Part shown: piece by piece, positions 1-12,889 of the stretch
Layout of the letters: every line of letters begins with the position of its first letter
Position numbering within the stretch: the stretch's first letter is position 1
Assembly (NCBI GenBank): GCA_035236585.1
Contig: CP141127.1
Coordinates: 49,118,001-49,182,000 of the forward strand
Source of the DNA: Warburgia ugandensis
Lineage: Eukaryota; Streptophyta; Magnoliopsida; Canellales; Canellaceae
DNA length: 64,000 nucleotides
Direction of reading: 5' to 3'
Program-made: the position numbers and the translations under genes
Notes under the pieces: generated by a model
Databases searched by the model: none
The model's input: the letters and a program-made list of their open reading frames with translations, nothing else
What the model was told of the DNA's origin: nothing

Positions 1-23
1 GTACTGATTTTACTAAATAACTT

Positions 24-1741
24 ATGTAAATACAAATTAAAACATGGATCTAATAATTTAAGTACATGGTAAACACTACAAGGAGTCCATATCATTTTTC
101 TGATCTAAAATCAGAGTCCTATAGGGCTCTAAATTGAAGAAATACAAATTTCAGTTAAAAAAAATAGACGGTCCCGATTAAATCTGGGTTACAGGCAGCG
201 TCCCGCGCCTGTAACCGCTTATCCCAGGTGTCTGGGCAATGGTGACTGGCTACAGGCTAGACGGTCCGATCTGGACAGTCAAATCGTCTGTGGCTGGATC
301 TCCTCTATCCGTTTACATCAAAAGGCCAGATTTCATGTACTGGAATTTTTGGGCCCCAGGAATCCATCCAGCGGCTCAGAAGATTCATCTGAGCCGTCTG
401 TGATGAGATCTCATCACCCAAGTTGGATCCACCGTCTCCGACGGATCTACGGCTGGGGAGACCTCGTGATGGCCGGAAAACCACGGTAACCTACCGGAAA
501 TGAAAGTAGAAGTAGTGGTTCACCTACCTGTACCGGTCTAGGGAGGAGGATCTCACCGGAGAAGAAGAAAAAAAAAACCAGCCGGAGCAAACCCTAGCTT
601 TCCGGAGAAATATACAGAGTTGATTCTTCATCTCTGTTGCTGGAAATTGTGGAGGACCATGGGGGTTTTGAAGATCCCATAGTCTGAAGGTTTTTCCACT
701 GTGAAATATCACCAATATCCGGCCAGATGTGCAGGAATACAAAGAAAAACCTGTCGAAGACGGTAACCCTAAATGGGTTAACTTTCGTTTTCATTTTTTC
801 AGAGATCCAAGAGATGGATCATCCTCCAATTAAAGGTCATTTGTAAATATCCCTTTTCCAAACATATCCAATGGTTAATATTTTGTTTCAACGGGTATAA
901 ATCAATGTCTAATTGAAATAGGGTTTCCTGGGCAGAAACCCGTTTCATCAGGGACGCGCTCGACTTCTCCACTCAGTCTGGAGAGACGGGTGCGTCTGTG
1001 GACACGCCCTGAGTGAAAACAAACAAGAGAAGAAGGAGAAGAAAATTGGGGGAGTTTGGGGAGGTTTATGAAACTGATATTTTTCAGCATGTTAGGGGAC
1101 CTCGTGAGGATCATGAGGGAAATTTTTGGGATTTTTCTGAGCTATTTATAGAGGTATTTGGAATTTTTCATGATTACTTGAAATCATAACTTTGATTTCT
1201 TTTGAATTTTTAATTGTCATTGGATTCTCACTACCACCTCCTTCTCCACTAGCAGGTGGTAGTAGTTTGACTAATGATGGCTATTTTTTCTAGACGTTGG
1301 AACCCTTTGTGGGCCCCATGTGAGTGTGAAAAGACCAAATTGCCCTTTTATGGAGAAAAATCCATTTTATTCTCCCGAGCTCGGAATTGAGCGTCCGAGC
1401 TCGGAATTGAGCGTACTTAGTGGTGTTGGATTCGTATTTCCGAGTACATTCCAGATTTGGATGTCTCAGGTCTTGGTTATTTGTGAAATTACTATTTTGC
1501 CCTTTCATTCATTAAAATGAAGAAAAATATAGATTTTTCATCCGTATTCAGAAATTGTCGTGCTTACAGTCAATCTAAAGCGTTCGTCGCATATGTTTTC
1601 AATTATACATCTCTCATACCTTGATTCCACTTCTATGAGAAGTGCATATTTTATAACCCTAATATTCCAGCCTGATTTTCATTGAAATTCTCAATTTCAA
1701 TATTTATTTAATTTCATTATAAAAAAATTAGGAGTGTTACA
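24..1741 (-). mobile_element. Probable solo LTR (E), Ty3/Gypsy-like
   Basis: Read on the minus strand, this block starts with TGTAACACTCC at 1741, the usual start of plant Gypsy LTRs. It has a TATAAATAG box at 1142-1150 and runs to about position 24. No internal domains, primer site or polypurine tract are seen, so a solo LTR fits best. The flank at 1742-1746 (cttat) is matched by actta/cttat at about 19-25, close to a 5-bp target duplication but ambiguous by one base. On this reading, bases 1-22 and 1742-3958 are the two halves of the LTR it landed in (D). The left boundary is the uncertain part, and a longer element reaching out of the window is the alternative. Confidence 0.5.
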
Positions 1742-3958
1742 CTTATAGCTCTATAAATAAAGCTCTTGGGCGCCTCTAATGGCAGCCCAAAAGCCTGAAA
1801 AAAACCTGTTGTGGAGGAGCAACCTAGAGGGGAAACAAGGAGAAAAACCCAGCAATGAGCCAGGTATGCCCAAGATCCCTCAAAACCCATCTCCACAGTA
1901 GTTCTAAGATCAATTTCCCTAGGTTTTTGCATGAAAAACCATGCATAATGGAGCCCTGGAGAGCCACCAAGGACCCAGGGACGTTCCCTGGGCCGCACTG
2001 GTTCAACAGGGTCGAACCAGGGTGTCCTGAGGACACCCCGGTCCCCCAAATGAACGAAACGTCCCATAGGGATGAGACGAGTCGACCGTGTCTGAGAAAA
2101 ACCAACGGGCGCGTTCGGGGACGCGCCCGCAAAAGAGAGAGATGGCGGGAAAACCCGGCGCATCTGCAGACGCGCCCGCTGAGGTACCCGCCGTAGGCGC
2201 ACAGTGCGCTAGCAAGCTAGGATTTTCCGTTTCCTTAAGAAAAGGCGAGCGCATGCCGCTGACGCGTAGCGCCCTAGCATTCTGCCTTTTCACTCTTAAG
2301 ACCCTTATGTACGTGTGACACTAAAATGCTTATAACTTGAGATCTAAAGCTCCGATTGAGGCGCCGCAAAAGGCGTTGTGTCCATGAAGATGACGTGGAC
2401 AAACCCAAACTATAAAATCCCTAATCAATGCCCAATAAAAGGGGAGCATGACCCTTAGAATAGGATGGTGGCGCGTGGCCGCTAGACCTTTGGAAAACTG
2501 AGGATACCAAGGCCCAATTAGGACCTTAGGACACCCATAGGCATAGGGATGGACCCTTAATGCCTAAGTAATAAGACCAACTACTCTAAAACCCATAAAA
2601 GATGGGCCAAACTAACCTTGATTCCCCAAACCATGTTCAGGAGCGTCCGAGGACAAAGGGGTTAGCGCAACCTGGTCAGGTAGGTGCTCTATCGCTACTA
2701 AATTCTTTTAAAAGAACTATGATTGTTTTGCAAATACATGATTTTAAGTATATGACTTGTTTAGCATGCATGTGACAAATGCTTTATGCATAGACATGTT
2801 TTGTATATACATTATGCATAGATATGTTTTGCAAACTATTGCATACATTGCATGATCTATGAGCATTAAGTTCTTGCAAAGATTGCATGTCCTTAAGGGT
2901 TGCCAAAAGACATTGGAGTGCCGAGGGCTAGACAGTTGTGAGGGACCCAAAGAGGACGGGTTTTGAAAAAAGGTTTTTGGCTTATTTGATTGTACATGAT
3001 TTGGGCTAGTAAGCTCGTGGGTGCTATGCCAAGGGGTTTGGGTTGGCCACCTAGCCTCTACCACTATTAGGTGGATGGGTACCACACCCAAAAAGGGCAT
3101 GTCCCTGCTTCGACTGCATGTGGTACAGGGGGCTACCACTGGTGTCATGGCACTGGGTCGAAGTGTCATATGCCCCATGGAGGTATATGATCCTGTGTCC
3201 CTATGTACCCGGGGACCACACGGCGGTGAGGTCATGGGCATAGTGGGACCCTATGGTTTCGTGGACTTATGTGCATTGCATATGGCATGATATAAGGTTG
3301 GTCGACCATACCATACCAGATATCCATGAGTTGGATTCAGTGAAGCATCTTATGCATATCATAATGTTATTATATATATGTATATGATACTTTCGATTTT
3401 GGATTGTGTGATCCTTTAAGTCGTTAGTATTTTAGTTTGACAATGGATTTTAATATCGATATTGAACTTGAGTATTCAGACTTGCACATATTTTGAAAGT
3501 GCATATGATTTTAAAACATCTCATGCATTATAAAACTAGTAGTGATAGACTCCTGCTGAGTATAGTATATACTCACCCTATCCTTAACATTTTTCAGGAT
3601 AGTTCCACTCATAAATAGAAGACGTCTCAGGAGATATTAGTGCTACGAGCAAGTGAATAAACAGAGGAGACAACTATACATGTGAGTAAACTCTCCACCC
3701 TTTAGACATGTATTTGTATTTAATTACCATTGGGCTGTGTGCTGTGACTGGATAGATCTGGAGAAAAACACTTATGATTTCTAAAGCTTTTCAAAAACTA
3801 CCTTGGTTGTTGTGAAAGAAATGACACTCAGGGTTTTCAAATTGAATTTCAAGTAAAAGATTTTTCCGCTGCACTGGATTATTTTTTTTAATAGGGATCC
3901 CGCCTTAGGAATTTAGATTTTTCATTTAAAAATGCATGAGAAAACCCAGGTCGTCACA
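1742..3958 (+). mobile_element. Gypsy LTR (D), right part, + strand
   Basis: This stretch ends in ...CAGGTCGTCACA at 3958, the typical end of a Tekay-type Gypsy LTR. It carries a TATAAATA box at 1752-1759. Near its end it has the box GGATCCCGCC (about 3896-3905), which recurs near the end of the 3' LTR of element A (about 20471-20480) and in decayed form in A's 5' LTR, so the families are related. The flank at 3959-3963 (gctag) would be one copy of its target duplication; the other copy is not in the window. The sequence right of it is Athila C leader, so D was inserted into C. Whether it is solo or the 3' LTR of a longer element cannot be told. Open reading frames here are LTR sequence, not genes. 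Confidence 0.6.
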
Positions 3959-5189
3959 GCTAGATCTATGATGGATGGGGTGTTGAGTTCTTGAGATGCA
4001 TAAAAATCTCAAATGGCCTTACGCATGACTTATGATGGTGGTTCAGCCATGAGGATAAGAACTTAATTACTTTCCCATGTCTAAGGTTGTGTTGAATCTC
4101 GAAGTTAAAAGGTGCTAACTTTAAGTTCTGAAATTGATGCCCTTGCATAAACTATCATAATCTATATGTGAATCTAACTCTACATAATGGGCAATCAAAT
4201 CATAGTAATCACTAATCGAGTAGTGTCTTGATTATCTTTCCTTAGTGCATAGGTGGTAGCTTATTAGACCTAGATTTAGACAAGTCCTTTTTTTCATATT
4301 TGATTATTGCGTACCAGCTAACTTTTGCTCAAAAGTGGTTAATACAGTCATTGTGTCAGGAGGCACTTAGACCTCAATTGACATCAATGGAAGGCGTGAG
4401 AAAATTACTTGGATTTTAAGACACCCACTATAACCACATTGCTCAAAAGCCACTAGAGTGATAATAGATCATGTTCTTCTAAAAATGGTTCAATGAGCTC
4501 AATACCCTAAGCCTCTTTCTACTTGATTTTAATTAAGGATGTTAATTGATTCTTAGGTGGGCCAAGGAGTTGGTTATGAAATTTAGTCCTTATCTTATAA
4601 GGGTTCCTATGGGGTCTTTACTAGCATGAATTCCATTCCACCATAAAGTGTTTGAATATGCAATGCAAAACAAAAGCAAAGTAATGTAACCTATATGCTA
4701 TCCAACTAAAGTCAGATAGGTGCTTTCTACTATAACAACCTTACGTAAAGATGCAACAATTAAAATAAATGATCCTAGCACATATGAATTACACTGCCAA
4801 CCAAATGCAAATTACACTAATTGCACCCTAAACTAGGAAAATAGAAAGAAAGTGAGGGATACTTACAGTGGGGTTTCTAATGAAGATCAAGTGTGGGCCT
4901 CCATACCACACACTAGACTTGCTTTAATACAAACCATTTAAAATTAAAATTAAAATTACAAGTTACAATGGGCCTCAGTACATGTTTCACTCAAAGAAAA
5001 GTAAAACCCTAATCTAAGAAAGCAAATAAATCCTAAGTTGATGAAGCCGCTCCTTCGCCAAATTTCCCTATCACAAAACAAGTAAGATGGATTAATTTTG
5101 TAAGCAATTAACTAATGCAACCTAAAATTATGACTAAAAGTAAACAATCTAAAAAAGGATCCAACCATAAATTCGTTGTGATTCCCTGG

Positions 5190-5209
5190 CAACGGTGATA
5201 AAAACTTGT
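5190..5209 (-). other. Primer-binding site of Athila C (tRNA-Asp type)
   Basis: Read on the minus strand, the sequence after the LTR is AAGTTTTTATCACCGTTGCC. It is a decayed form of the Athila site TGGCGCCGTTGCCGGGG, complementary to the 3' end of plant tRNA-Asp. It fixes the orientation of element C. The better-kept counterpart is in element F at 55377-55398. Confidence 0.6.
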
Positions 5210-7986
5210 TGTCATTTTTAAGTTAAACTTGCAAGCACATGAATTGGTTGTAATATAGCATGCTATTGAGGTTGATCCCATGAGGAATCTCACATATTTG
5301 CAATGGATTAGATTTTATTTAAAACAATTAACTTCAGCCAAAGAAGAAGAGTTGTGATTAAACTAGAAAATTAAACAACATAAAATGGAAGCATGCATGG
5401 AATTAGAAACTAAACTTAAAAGAAACCTACTAAAAATTAAAACTAAAAAATAAAATTAGAAACTAACCTAACTAACATGCATCAACTAACCTAACCAACT
5501 AAATTAGCATGAATCAAATTAAGAAATTTAAATTAAAGGAAACTATTAAAAATGGCACTTTTGTAAACTAGAATCAGAAACTTTCTAAAACCAATTTAGG
5601 AAACTTTCTAACGCTATATTAACATGCAAAAATAAGTAATAAATTATATCTAACTAACTTTAACACCAAATTAGAAACATGCATGTGAATGGAAACTACC
5701 ATTAAAGAGACTATCCAAATTTAACACTTTCTAAATCCTAAAACTTCCTAAAGATGGAACTTTTTGAAATTCAAAACGAAAATTTCTAAACCTAAAGTAA
5801 GATGAAAAAAATGAATTAACTACTACTAAAACTAAATTAAGTAACTAAATTAACAAGAATGTAAAAGGAAAGGGATTTAGGACCGTGTGCATGGTTTTTG
5901 AGTGTGTGCATGATTTTGGAGCCCTAAAGATGGTGAAATCTAATGCACCTAGTACCTAAGGATTTAGGAAAATAAGATATTTTAATGGCTGGAATTAAAG
6001 CACAAAATTATGGAAAACCCAATATCTCGATTTTGGTACTTAAAAACAGTCAATGAATCTTGCATTAAAAAGCTATCGAAACCATAACTTTCATTCAAGG
6101 AAACAATCTAGATTTCAAGTACTTCGATGAAAAAAATATACCATAACAAGAATTCCCAAAGAACTTTATTGAATCACATCCAATTGACATCAAAATTATG
6201 AGAATAAAACTATCCACAAAATATGAAAATTGTGCACTTTTCTAAAGCCTGAAATCCTATCTAAACAACAGCAAGATTCCAATATAATTCTCACACTCTA
6301 AGGATTATGACATTTAAAGAAAACATAGAAAGGATTTTGAGAGAAAAAGAAAGCTACATGGATGAACTAACTATGAAAAGACTGCTTAAAATTAAAGACA
6401 AAAGAGGGTAGAAATCATGGAATTCAATTAGGAAAATCAAGGATTTAAGCTAGCTCACTTGGCTATTACTACCGGAGATGATTTAAATTAAATATTGAGG
6501 TAATAACAAAGAAAATAAGTGGAATTGATGTAAATAAGAAAGGAGAAAGCTAGATGGAAAGAAAGGTGCAAAACTAGAAAGCAAAACAATGGAAACTAAA
6601 GCAATAAAAACAAAAGCAAAGCAAGAAAATTACTAACTTGAATTGGAGAGAAAATAACCAAGATAATAGATAAAAATCCAAAGGGAGAAAATCATCTAAG
6701 AAATCCCAAAGTCTAGCAACAAATAACACCAAAGGAAAGCTTGATTTCAAGATGTGTCACCCACTTCTACTTGGAAAATTCGTATGGAACATGGGGCTAT
6801 ATATAGATGAGTGATTTCCTAAATTAAGGAGGGGTGCAAATATGAGAAAAGTGGCCATGGGGTTAGGGTATTGAATGAGGAAGGTTAGGTGGAAGATGAA
6901 TTAGCAAGATGATGTTATAAACATGACATAAGATAGAGATAAGAAGCATAGCTATTTGGTTTCTAATTTTGAAAAGGATATAGGCATCTTTTTCCCAGAA
7001 AGAAAGTGGAGCTCTTTCCCTTCTAATTTTGTAATGTTTGGTTGATGGAAAGTTAAGGAGTTTAGTAAGGAATAAGGTTTAGGAAACATGTATAAAGATA
7101 TATGGTTTTAAAGCTTTTTGGATTGAAGTAGGTGTAAGGTTTCCTATTTAGAAAGCCACTTGATCACCAATTAGGGAAGTGGGCATCCTCCTCTTGGATG
7201 GTTGATCCTTCCTTCACTTAAAAACGTGGAACCCTAGTAAGATGGGTGCATTGCAGTTAGGAAATGGATTAGAAAAGTGGGTTTTTCTCTCTTTAGGGGT
7301 CCCTTAATGCATGATCATCTTAACTTTTACATTAATCTCACAAAATCCCTTAAAAATTACATTCTTAACATAGGAAAAGTTCCTTGAATTGATGCTCCAA
7401 TTGTTTGACTCCATGTGGCACTCCTTGGCCTGACTACTCACTTTGATGGTTCATTCCTTGGTGGGTTGTGGCTTCAATGGTTTGCTTCAAGGCTTGAGTA
7501 GCTTGTTTGGTTTATCACCCTTTTTCATGACTTTAATGACTAAGGTGGCTTGAATGGCTCCCATGCAAAGGCGGAAAAAATGCATGGCTTACTCCATGGG
7601 CCCACTTTGGCCTTTAGCTCCTTTGATTGCATCCACTACTTGTCCTTGGCCTTGATCTCATGTTGGATTGATGACTCTTAGGCTTTGACTCCATGTTTTT
7701 ATCTTGATCTTCAATATTCTTCTTGATCAATCTTACTTGTCGAATCATCATCTATCTTCCTAAAAAATTTATAAAAAAAAATCTAATTAAATCCTATAAA
7801 AATATGATTAATCACATACTTACCTCATATTAGCCTATGAACCTACATAATATCAAAATTTTGCTTTTATTAGGTCAAAAATGCATGTGTTACAAATTTT
7901 GGTCTAAAAACCCTAATTTACTCTTATAAGTTAGAACACATGGGTAACTAAGTGGGTCATTTTTATGCAAATTTAGAAATTTATCA
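5210..7986 (-). repeat. 5' LTR of Athila C
   Basis: The boundaries come from comparison with the LTRs of B and F: the start TGATAA at 7986 and the end ...AAATGACA at 5210, just before the primer site. Length is 2777 bp. The Athila LTRs on this window differ in length (about 2.8 kb here, about 2.6 kb in B once its nested solo LTR is set aside, about 1.9 kb in F), which indicates old, independently decayed copies. Confidence 0.7.
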
Positions 7987-9507
7987 TCAATTACCAAGCT
8001 ATTTTCAAATTAGCAATACAAATTGGCTAGTTATCATGTGTTTTGAGTGATAGAGGAAAGGGACATTTTCCTAGTCAACCAATTCCAAACCTTAAGGGCC
8101 AATTTGAATTAGGATCCAATTCACATACCCAAGGATCCCATGAGCAAGAAAAGTCTATCACTTTCCTTAGCAATGGTGGTTAGGTTGATAACAAAGTAAG
8201 GTAGACTAAAGAAACTATAGAGGAGAATGAACTAGCAAAAACACAAGAGAAAAATAAAAGACAGAAATCTCCTGCTCCATTTGAGCCTATAGTGGAGGCA
8301 CCTTATGTTCATAAACCCCCATTCCCTCATCTACTAAATAAGACAAAGAAAGAAACTGATTTCAATGAGATAATGGATGTGTTCAAGCATGTGCAAATTA
8401 ATATCCCATTACTCAATGCAATAAAAACATTCCTTCTTATGCTAAGTTTCTTAAAGAGCTTTGCACAAAAAAGTTCAAGCTTAATGTGCAGAAGAAAGCC
8501 TTCCTCACCGAGTAGGTGAGCTATTTAATCTACCTATAGACCCCTCCTAAGTTCAGAGATCTAGGTTTTCTTACCATCTCTTATGTTATTCAAAACCATC
8601 TCATTGATAGGGCACTACTTGATTTAGGGGCTAGTGTTAACCTATTGTCGTTCCCTGTCTATGAGCAACTAAGGCTCAGTGACCTTAAGTCAACCAATAC
8701 CACCTTACAGTTAGTAGATAGATCAGTAAAGATTCCGCATGGTATGGTTGAGTATGTTCTAATATAGGTGGACAAGTTTTACTTTCCTATAGATTTCATT
8801 GTCCTAGATATCCAGCCTATGGTAGACCACAGTAGTCAAATCCCAATAATTCTTGGACTTCCATTCTTGGTAATGTCCAATGGCATCATCAATTGTAGAA
8901 ATGGTGTGATGAAGTTATATTTTAGCAATATGAAAGGCAATATCAATGTTTTTAATGCCGATCATCAACATCTAGACCTCGATGATTCCTATGTAGTCAA
9001 CTCAATTAAAGGTCTATTGAAGGTCTACTTCAAGATGTTAATCCACCATCATCTATCTTTGACCCTCTTGAGGTATGTCTAGCACACTTTAACTATGAAT
9101 TTGACATAGACAAGTTCATTGATGAGGTAAATAATATTTTAAATATTGCACCTATAATGGATACTTCCAAATGGGAACCTCTAATGTAACAACTTTCTCC
9201 TTCCAATTCTATCCCAGTACCATCAGTGGAAAAACCACCTACCTTAGTGCTTAAGCCATTACCTAAAAATCAAAAATATTCTTACTTAGGACTAGATGAA
9301 TCCTTGCCTATAATCATAGCCTCAAATTTAGACAAATAATAGGAAGGCAAGCTTCTTAATGTTCTCAAAGAACATAAGATAGCCTTAGGGTGGACCATAG
9401 TCCACATCAAAGGGTTAAGCCCTGCATGTGTATGCACAGAATCCATGTAGAGGAAAATGTTAAATCATCTAGGGAAACACAAAGGAGACTAAACCCTAAT
9501 ACGAAAG
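7987..9507 (+). mobile_element. Athila B: gag C-terminal part and protease
   Basis: Translation shows the Athila gag-protease linker (FPSQPIPNPKGQ-like at about 8075) and then conserved text such as PYVHKPPFPHLL at about 8303. The retroviral-type aspartic protease follows, recognised by DLGASVNLL (about 8610-8650) and PIILGLPFL (about 8843-8870). The region ends in the linker before reverse transcriptase, where element A was inserted. This is a fossil, broken in several places. Nothing here looks like host coding sequence. Confidence 0.75.
9503..9507 (+). repeat. Left target-site duplication of element A (gaaag)
   Basis: The five bases gaaag lie immediately before the TGTAATATTC start of A and are repeated exactly at 20552-20556 after its ...GTGTCACA end. 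The Athila reading continues across the two copies, confirming that A was inserted into B. Confidence 0.9.
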
Positions 9508-12500
9508 TGTAATATTCACTAATTTTTAAAATCTAGAGAATATTTATTCTTATGAAATTATGGAAAATTAGAAAATTAAGAAATTGGGAAATTTGGAGAT
9601 GAAATCTCGAGTTAAAACCTCAATAATTGAAATGTACTTGAGAAATGGAATTCAACACCACTAAGAACGCTAAAATCGAAGACCAGAGGAAAAATAGCTA
9701 GTTATTTTAATTTTTGTATTTAATTGAAATTAACATTAGGGGTAGCACGAAATCAGCACATAAATCAATGACATTGAAAGGCAATTAATGGGTAAGGGGA
9801 AAATCATTACAGCATAAAATAAAAAATGAATTATATATAATATAAAATATACCAAATATTTAAACACAATTGGGGGGGTGGGGGTGTTGCTTTAAATGCA
9901 CCTCCCTACCATAAATACTCACCTTGAAATCCGAAATCCACATTTAAACCACCAGAGATGACTATTCACCGATAAGGACGCTGTTCTCACTTGCCGTTAG
10001 CTCGTGCAACGGGTTTCTACTCCAATCGACCAGCCTGACTGAGGTAGGCCATCTTTTACTCTCCTCTCTCCCCATTTCCAGTTATTTATAGTGATTTTCA
10101 TTGTTCTTAATGCTGAAAAATGATGTGGATTGCCATTTTCCAGTGAGGTAATATGTGTTACCATTCTTTTCAAAATAAACTGATGAAACTGGAATCAGAT
10201 GTATGATCTGAACCATTCATCCTATGCATGATAACACGAGGAACAAACCCATAAATTTTCATGGTGATCTAACAGCTAGGAAGCCAAAAAACTTTTTTTT
10301 AAAAGTAAGAGGGAGATTTTTTTTTATAAATGTGGTAAAAATTGAATAAAAACATGGAAAAATCTATTGATGGGAAGGTTAAAAATGGAATTTATGTGAA
10401 AAAACTAAACAAATGATGCAAAAATTGCAAGATTTGGACAGTTGGGGGTCACCAACGGCGACTGGAGTCTGGCTATCATCTTTAGCGACGGCGAACCATT
10501 CCAATCGCCGTTCCAGCCAAGGCAACCCCAACGGACTACTAGCAGGATGTGGCGAAGACGTGCACAAGGCGGCACGCCCGCACATGAGGGCAAAGCATGC
10601 GACATCACCACCAAGTGGCGGAACAAGCGGGCAGCACATGTGACATCATCGCTATTTGGCGGAACGCACATGTGTCATGTGCCGCATGTCCCCATGATGC
10701 CATGTGAATTTAATTTGTTTTTAAAATTTTTGGATTTGTCTAAGCCATCCATTCATATAAAATACGATTATATGAGCTACAGAGATCCAAATCATGATCC
10801 GAAAGATCCGTTGCAATCTTCTCTATGATGCGAACCTAGATGAAAACCTACATTTGCACACCCTTTAAATAGTGAAATTACTAAATACCATTAGATGACC
10901 TAAATCAGGCTGATCAATGGATGAATAGCCTTAAAACTTGATTATGCACACCAAATATGAGATGATCTAGGGGATTAGCAAAGTTGACCATTAATCTGAT
11001 CAGTACCTTAGGATTGGCTAATCAGAGAATAATCTAACCATCAAATCAATGTGTAATCATAGAGATATGTGTAAATCACTAAACAAACACTGAAAGTAGA
11101 AGGATCATGATGAGAAAGATTAGAATGGGCTATCAGATGTCAATTATAAGTGTTATGGAGTGATCCAATAGTCAGATCATCTCCAAACTTCACAAGATAT
11201 TAGGGACTAACCCTTCATTGATTAAGGGACATAAATTAAGTGGATCATGACATAGATTCATGATCAAAGACCAAAAATGTTTATCTAGAGGTTAGAAAAA
11301 AACATACATCTAGTACAAGATTGACCCAATAGAGGGTTAATTAGATGATTTGGGTCGTTGATCTAGGATTAACTGCTAGATAAACCAAATTGTCACTTGG
11401 ACTTGTTTATTTTGAGATGTGAGAACACCAAGTGATAGATGACTTATGATGTGATAAGTATGTCATAGCGCACAACGTGACGTTGCTTACGTGCCTGACT
11501 GGAGTATCAAGGTTGTTGAGGTAGGTGATTACATTTGGGATTTCTTCTTGATTTTATCTATCATGACATGTTATTAAAAATTCTTGAGGCATGTGTTTTA
11601 TGCACTATCATGATTTATTGAAATGTGTTCAGTATTTCATGTTTGATATCATGACATTTGATTATGTGATTATTCATGTTTTGATGTGTGATGGATTCCT
11701 CCTTATCATGGATCTTGATTTGAGACTTTTGGGTGAAGCGAGATAAGTTAGGTCCTTGTACCGATTTGAAGGCAAATCAAGGGATTTGGTTGACAAGCTT
11801 CCATCGGGAATGGATTGATGCAGGCTGCACATGAGGGACCTAGGGTTGGAGTGGGTTGGGTGAAGCGGGGTAAGCTGGGTCCTTATATCGATTTGAGGGT
11901 GGGCTAGGGGATTTGGTTGATAGGCTTCCATTGGGAATGGATTGGTGCGAGTTGGACATGAGGGACTTAGGGTTGGAATGAGTACTCATTACCATCCCAG
12001 TGAGTGTAGTCAAGACACTCATAGAGCTTGATTGTGCACGGCATTCCATGATCGTGATGATGTGTATCCATGTGTTTCATGCCTTGCATGCTATGATACT
12101 CATATTTGATAACAATTTGTTTAGCTCATGATTTCCTAATTTATCCATTACGGATGTCTAATGTTTCACATGCTTTGTATACATTCATCTTATGAGATTT
12201 CACCATGATTATGATACTTCGTGTCATGTGATTCTATCGTATTTATTATCAAATGTGAATCACCTACACAAGCATAGCATGCTGAGTCATTGCTTTGTTT
12301 TGCAATGCCTTATATTTGGAGTGCGATAGTTCGAAGGGGAAGCAGGTGGAGTAGCACTGATTAGGACGAGGATTTGAGGACCATATGCTCTTTTTGTATT
12401 CAGAGACTGATCAGTACATCGTTCAAACTTGTGTTAGACTTTTTGGGTTGTACTTAGATAGTTATATTTTGGATAGATTGGACCCACACTATTGTATAGC

Positions 12501-12751
12501 ATATATTTATTTGCATGTGTATGATGTGGTGATCATAGATGGAACCTTGGGCTCTTGGATTTGTATTGTAATGGGCTTCTCTCCGCTTCTGTTTATTTAT
12601 CACAATTTTAAATGGAGCATGCTCAGAGTATCGAGATTTTATTTGGTTTATTGTCATAGCTTTTTATTTTAAGGGCCCCTCCTATTTTATAAAATAAATT
12701 ATTTCTATTATTATATGCATTGGAAAAAGGTTTAAAAAACCCAGCGTGTCA
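9508..12751 (+). repeat. 5' LTR of element A
   Basis: It starts TGTAATATTC and ends ...CAGCGTGTCA just before the primer site. It contains a tandem repeat of about 127 bp in two copies at 11731-11978. A G-rich run at about 9869-9886 is not kept in the other LTR. Small GC-rich open frames at 10379-10828 are LTR sequence without a recognisable product. Confidence 0.88.
11731..11978 (+). repeat. Two-copy 127-bp tandem repeat in the 5' LTR of A
   Basis: The unit begins with gggtgaagcg at 11731 and again at 11858. Each unit contains the motifs gatttggttga and agggac(c/t)tagggttgga. The matching place in the 3' LTR (19308-19675) has three copies, so copy number differs between the two LTRs of the same element. 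Confidence 0.8.
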
Positions 12752-12755
12752 TAGT

Positions 12756-12772
12756 TTAGTATCAGAGCCAAG
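12756..12772 (+). other. Primer-binding site of A (tRNA-iMet type)
   Basis: The sequence TTTAGTATCAGAGCCA lies a few bases after the LTR end and matches the usual TGGTATCAGAGC site, complementary to initiator methionine tRNA, with small differences. Confidence 0.8.
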
Positions 12773-12889
12773 GTTTGTTCCATCATCACCACTGTAAGGG
12801 TCCAATTAGATTCACAACCCATAAGTTTGTTATTGAGACAGAGATAGGAGGAATACTTACATTATGTGATATTAAATTGTTAACAAATG

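Larger units (their letters stand above)
3959..7986 (-). mobile_element. Athila-type Gypsy element (C), 5' part: LTR plus leader
   Basis: On the minus strand this is an Athila-type 5' LTR (7986 to 5210, about 2.8 kb) followed by a primer site and about 1.25 kb of untranslated leader and gag start. The LTR starts TGATAA and its first 300 bases match by eye the LTR starts at 24933 (+) and 57264 (-), so B, C and F are one family. The leader ends at Gypsy LTR D, inserted into it. C abuts the gag of Athila B at 7986/7987 in the opposite orientation. Only this part is visible; the element is broken. The LTR holds long AT-rich stretches with no host gene. Confidence 0.75.

Noticed and set aside
1717-2318. 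Overlapping open frames of 96-161 codons on both strands
   Set aside because: They lie in GC-richer LTR sequence of D, match no protein family, and frames on both strands are open at once.
2744-3290. Open frames of 165 codons (-) and 89 codons (+)
   Set aside because: Both lie within LTR D; composition and lack of domains argue against coding.
10379-10828. GC-rich frames of up to 128 codons in the 5' LTR of A
   Set aside because: The same LTR region in the other copy (about 18060-18240) lacks the open frames, and no family is recognised.
11731-11978. CRISPR-like or satellite array
   Set aside because: Only two or three units of 127 bp without spacers, inside an LTR; it is an LTR-internal tandem repeat.
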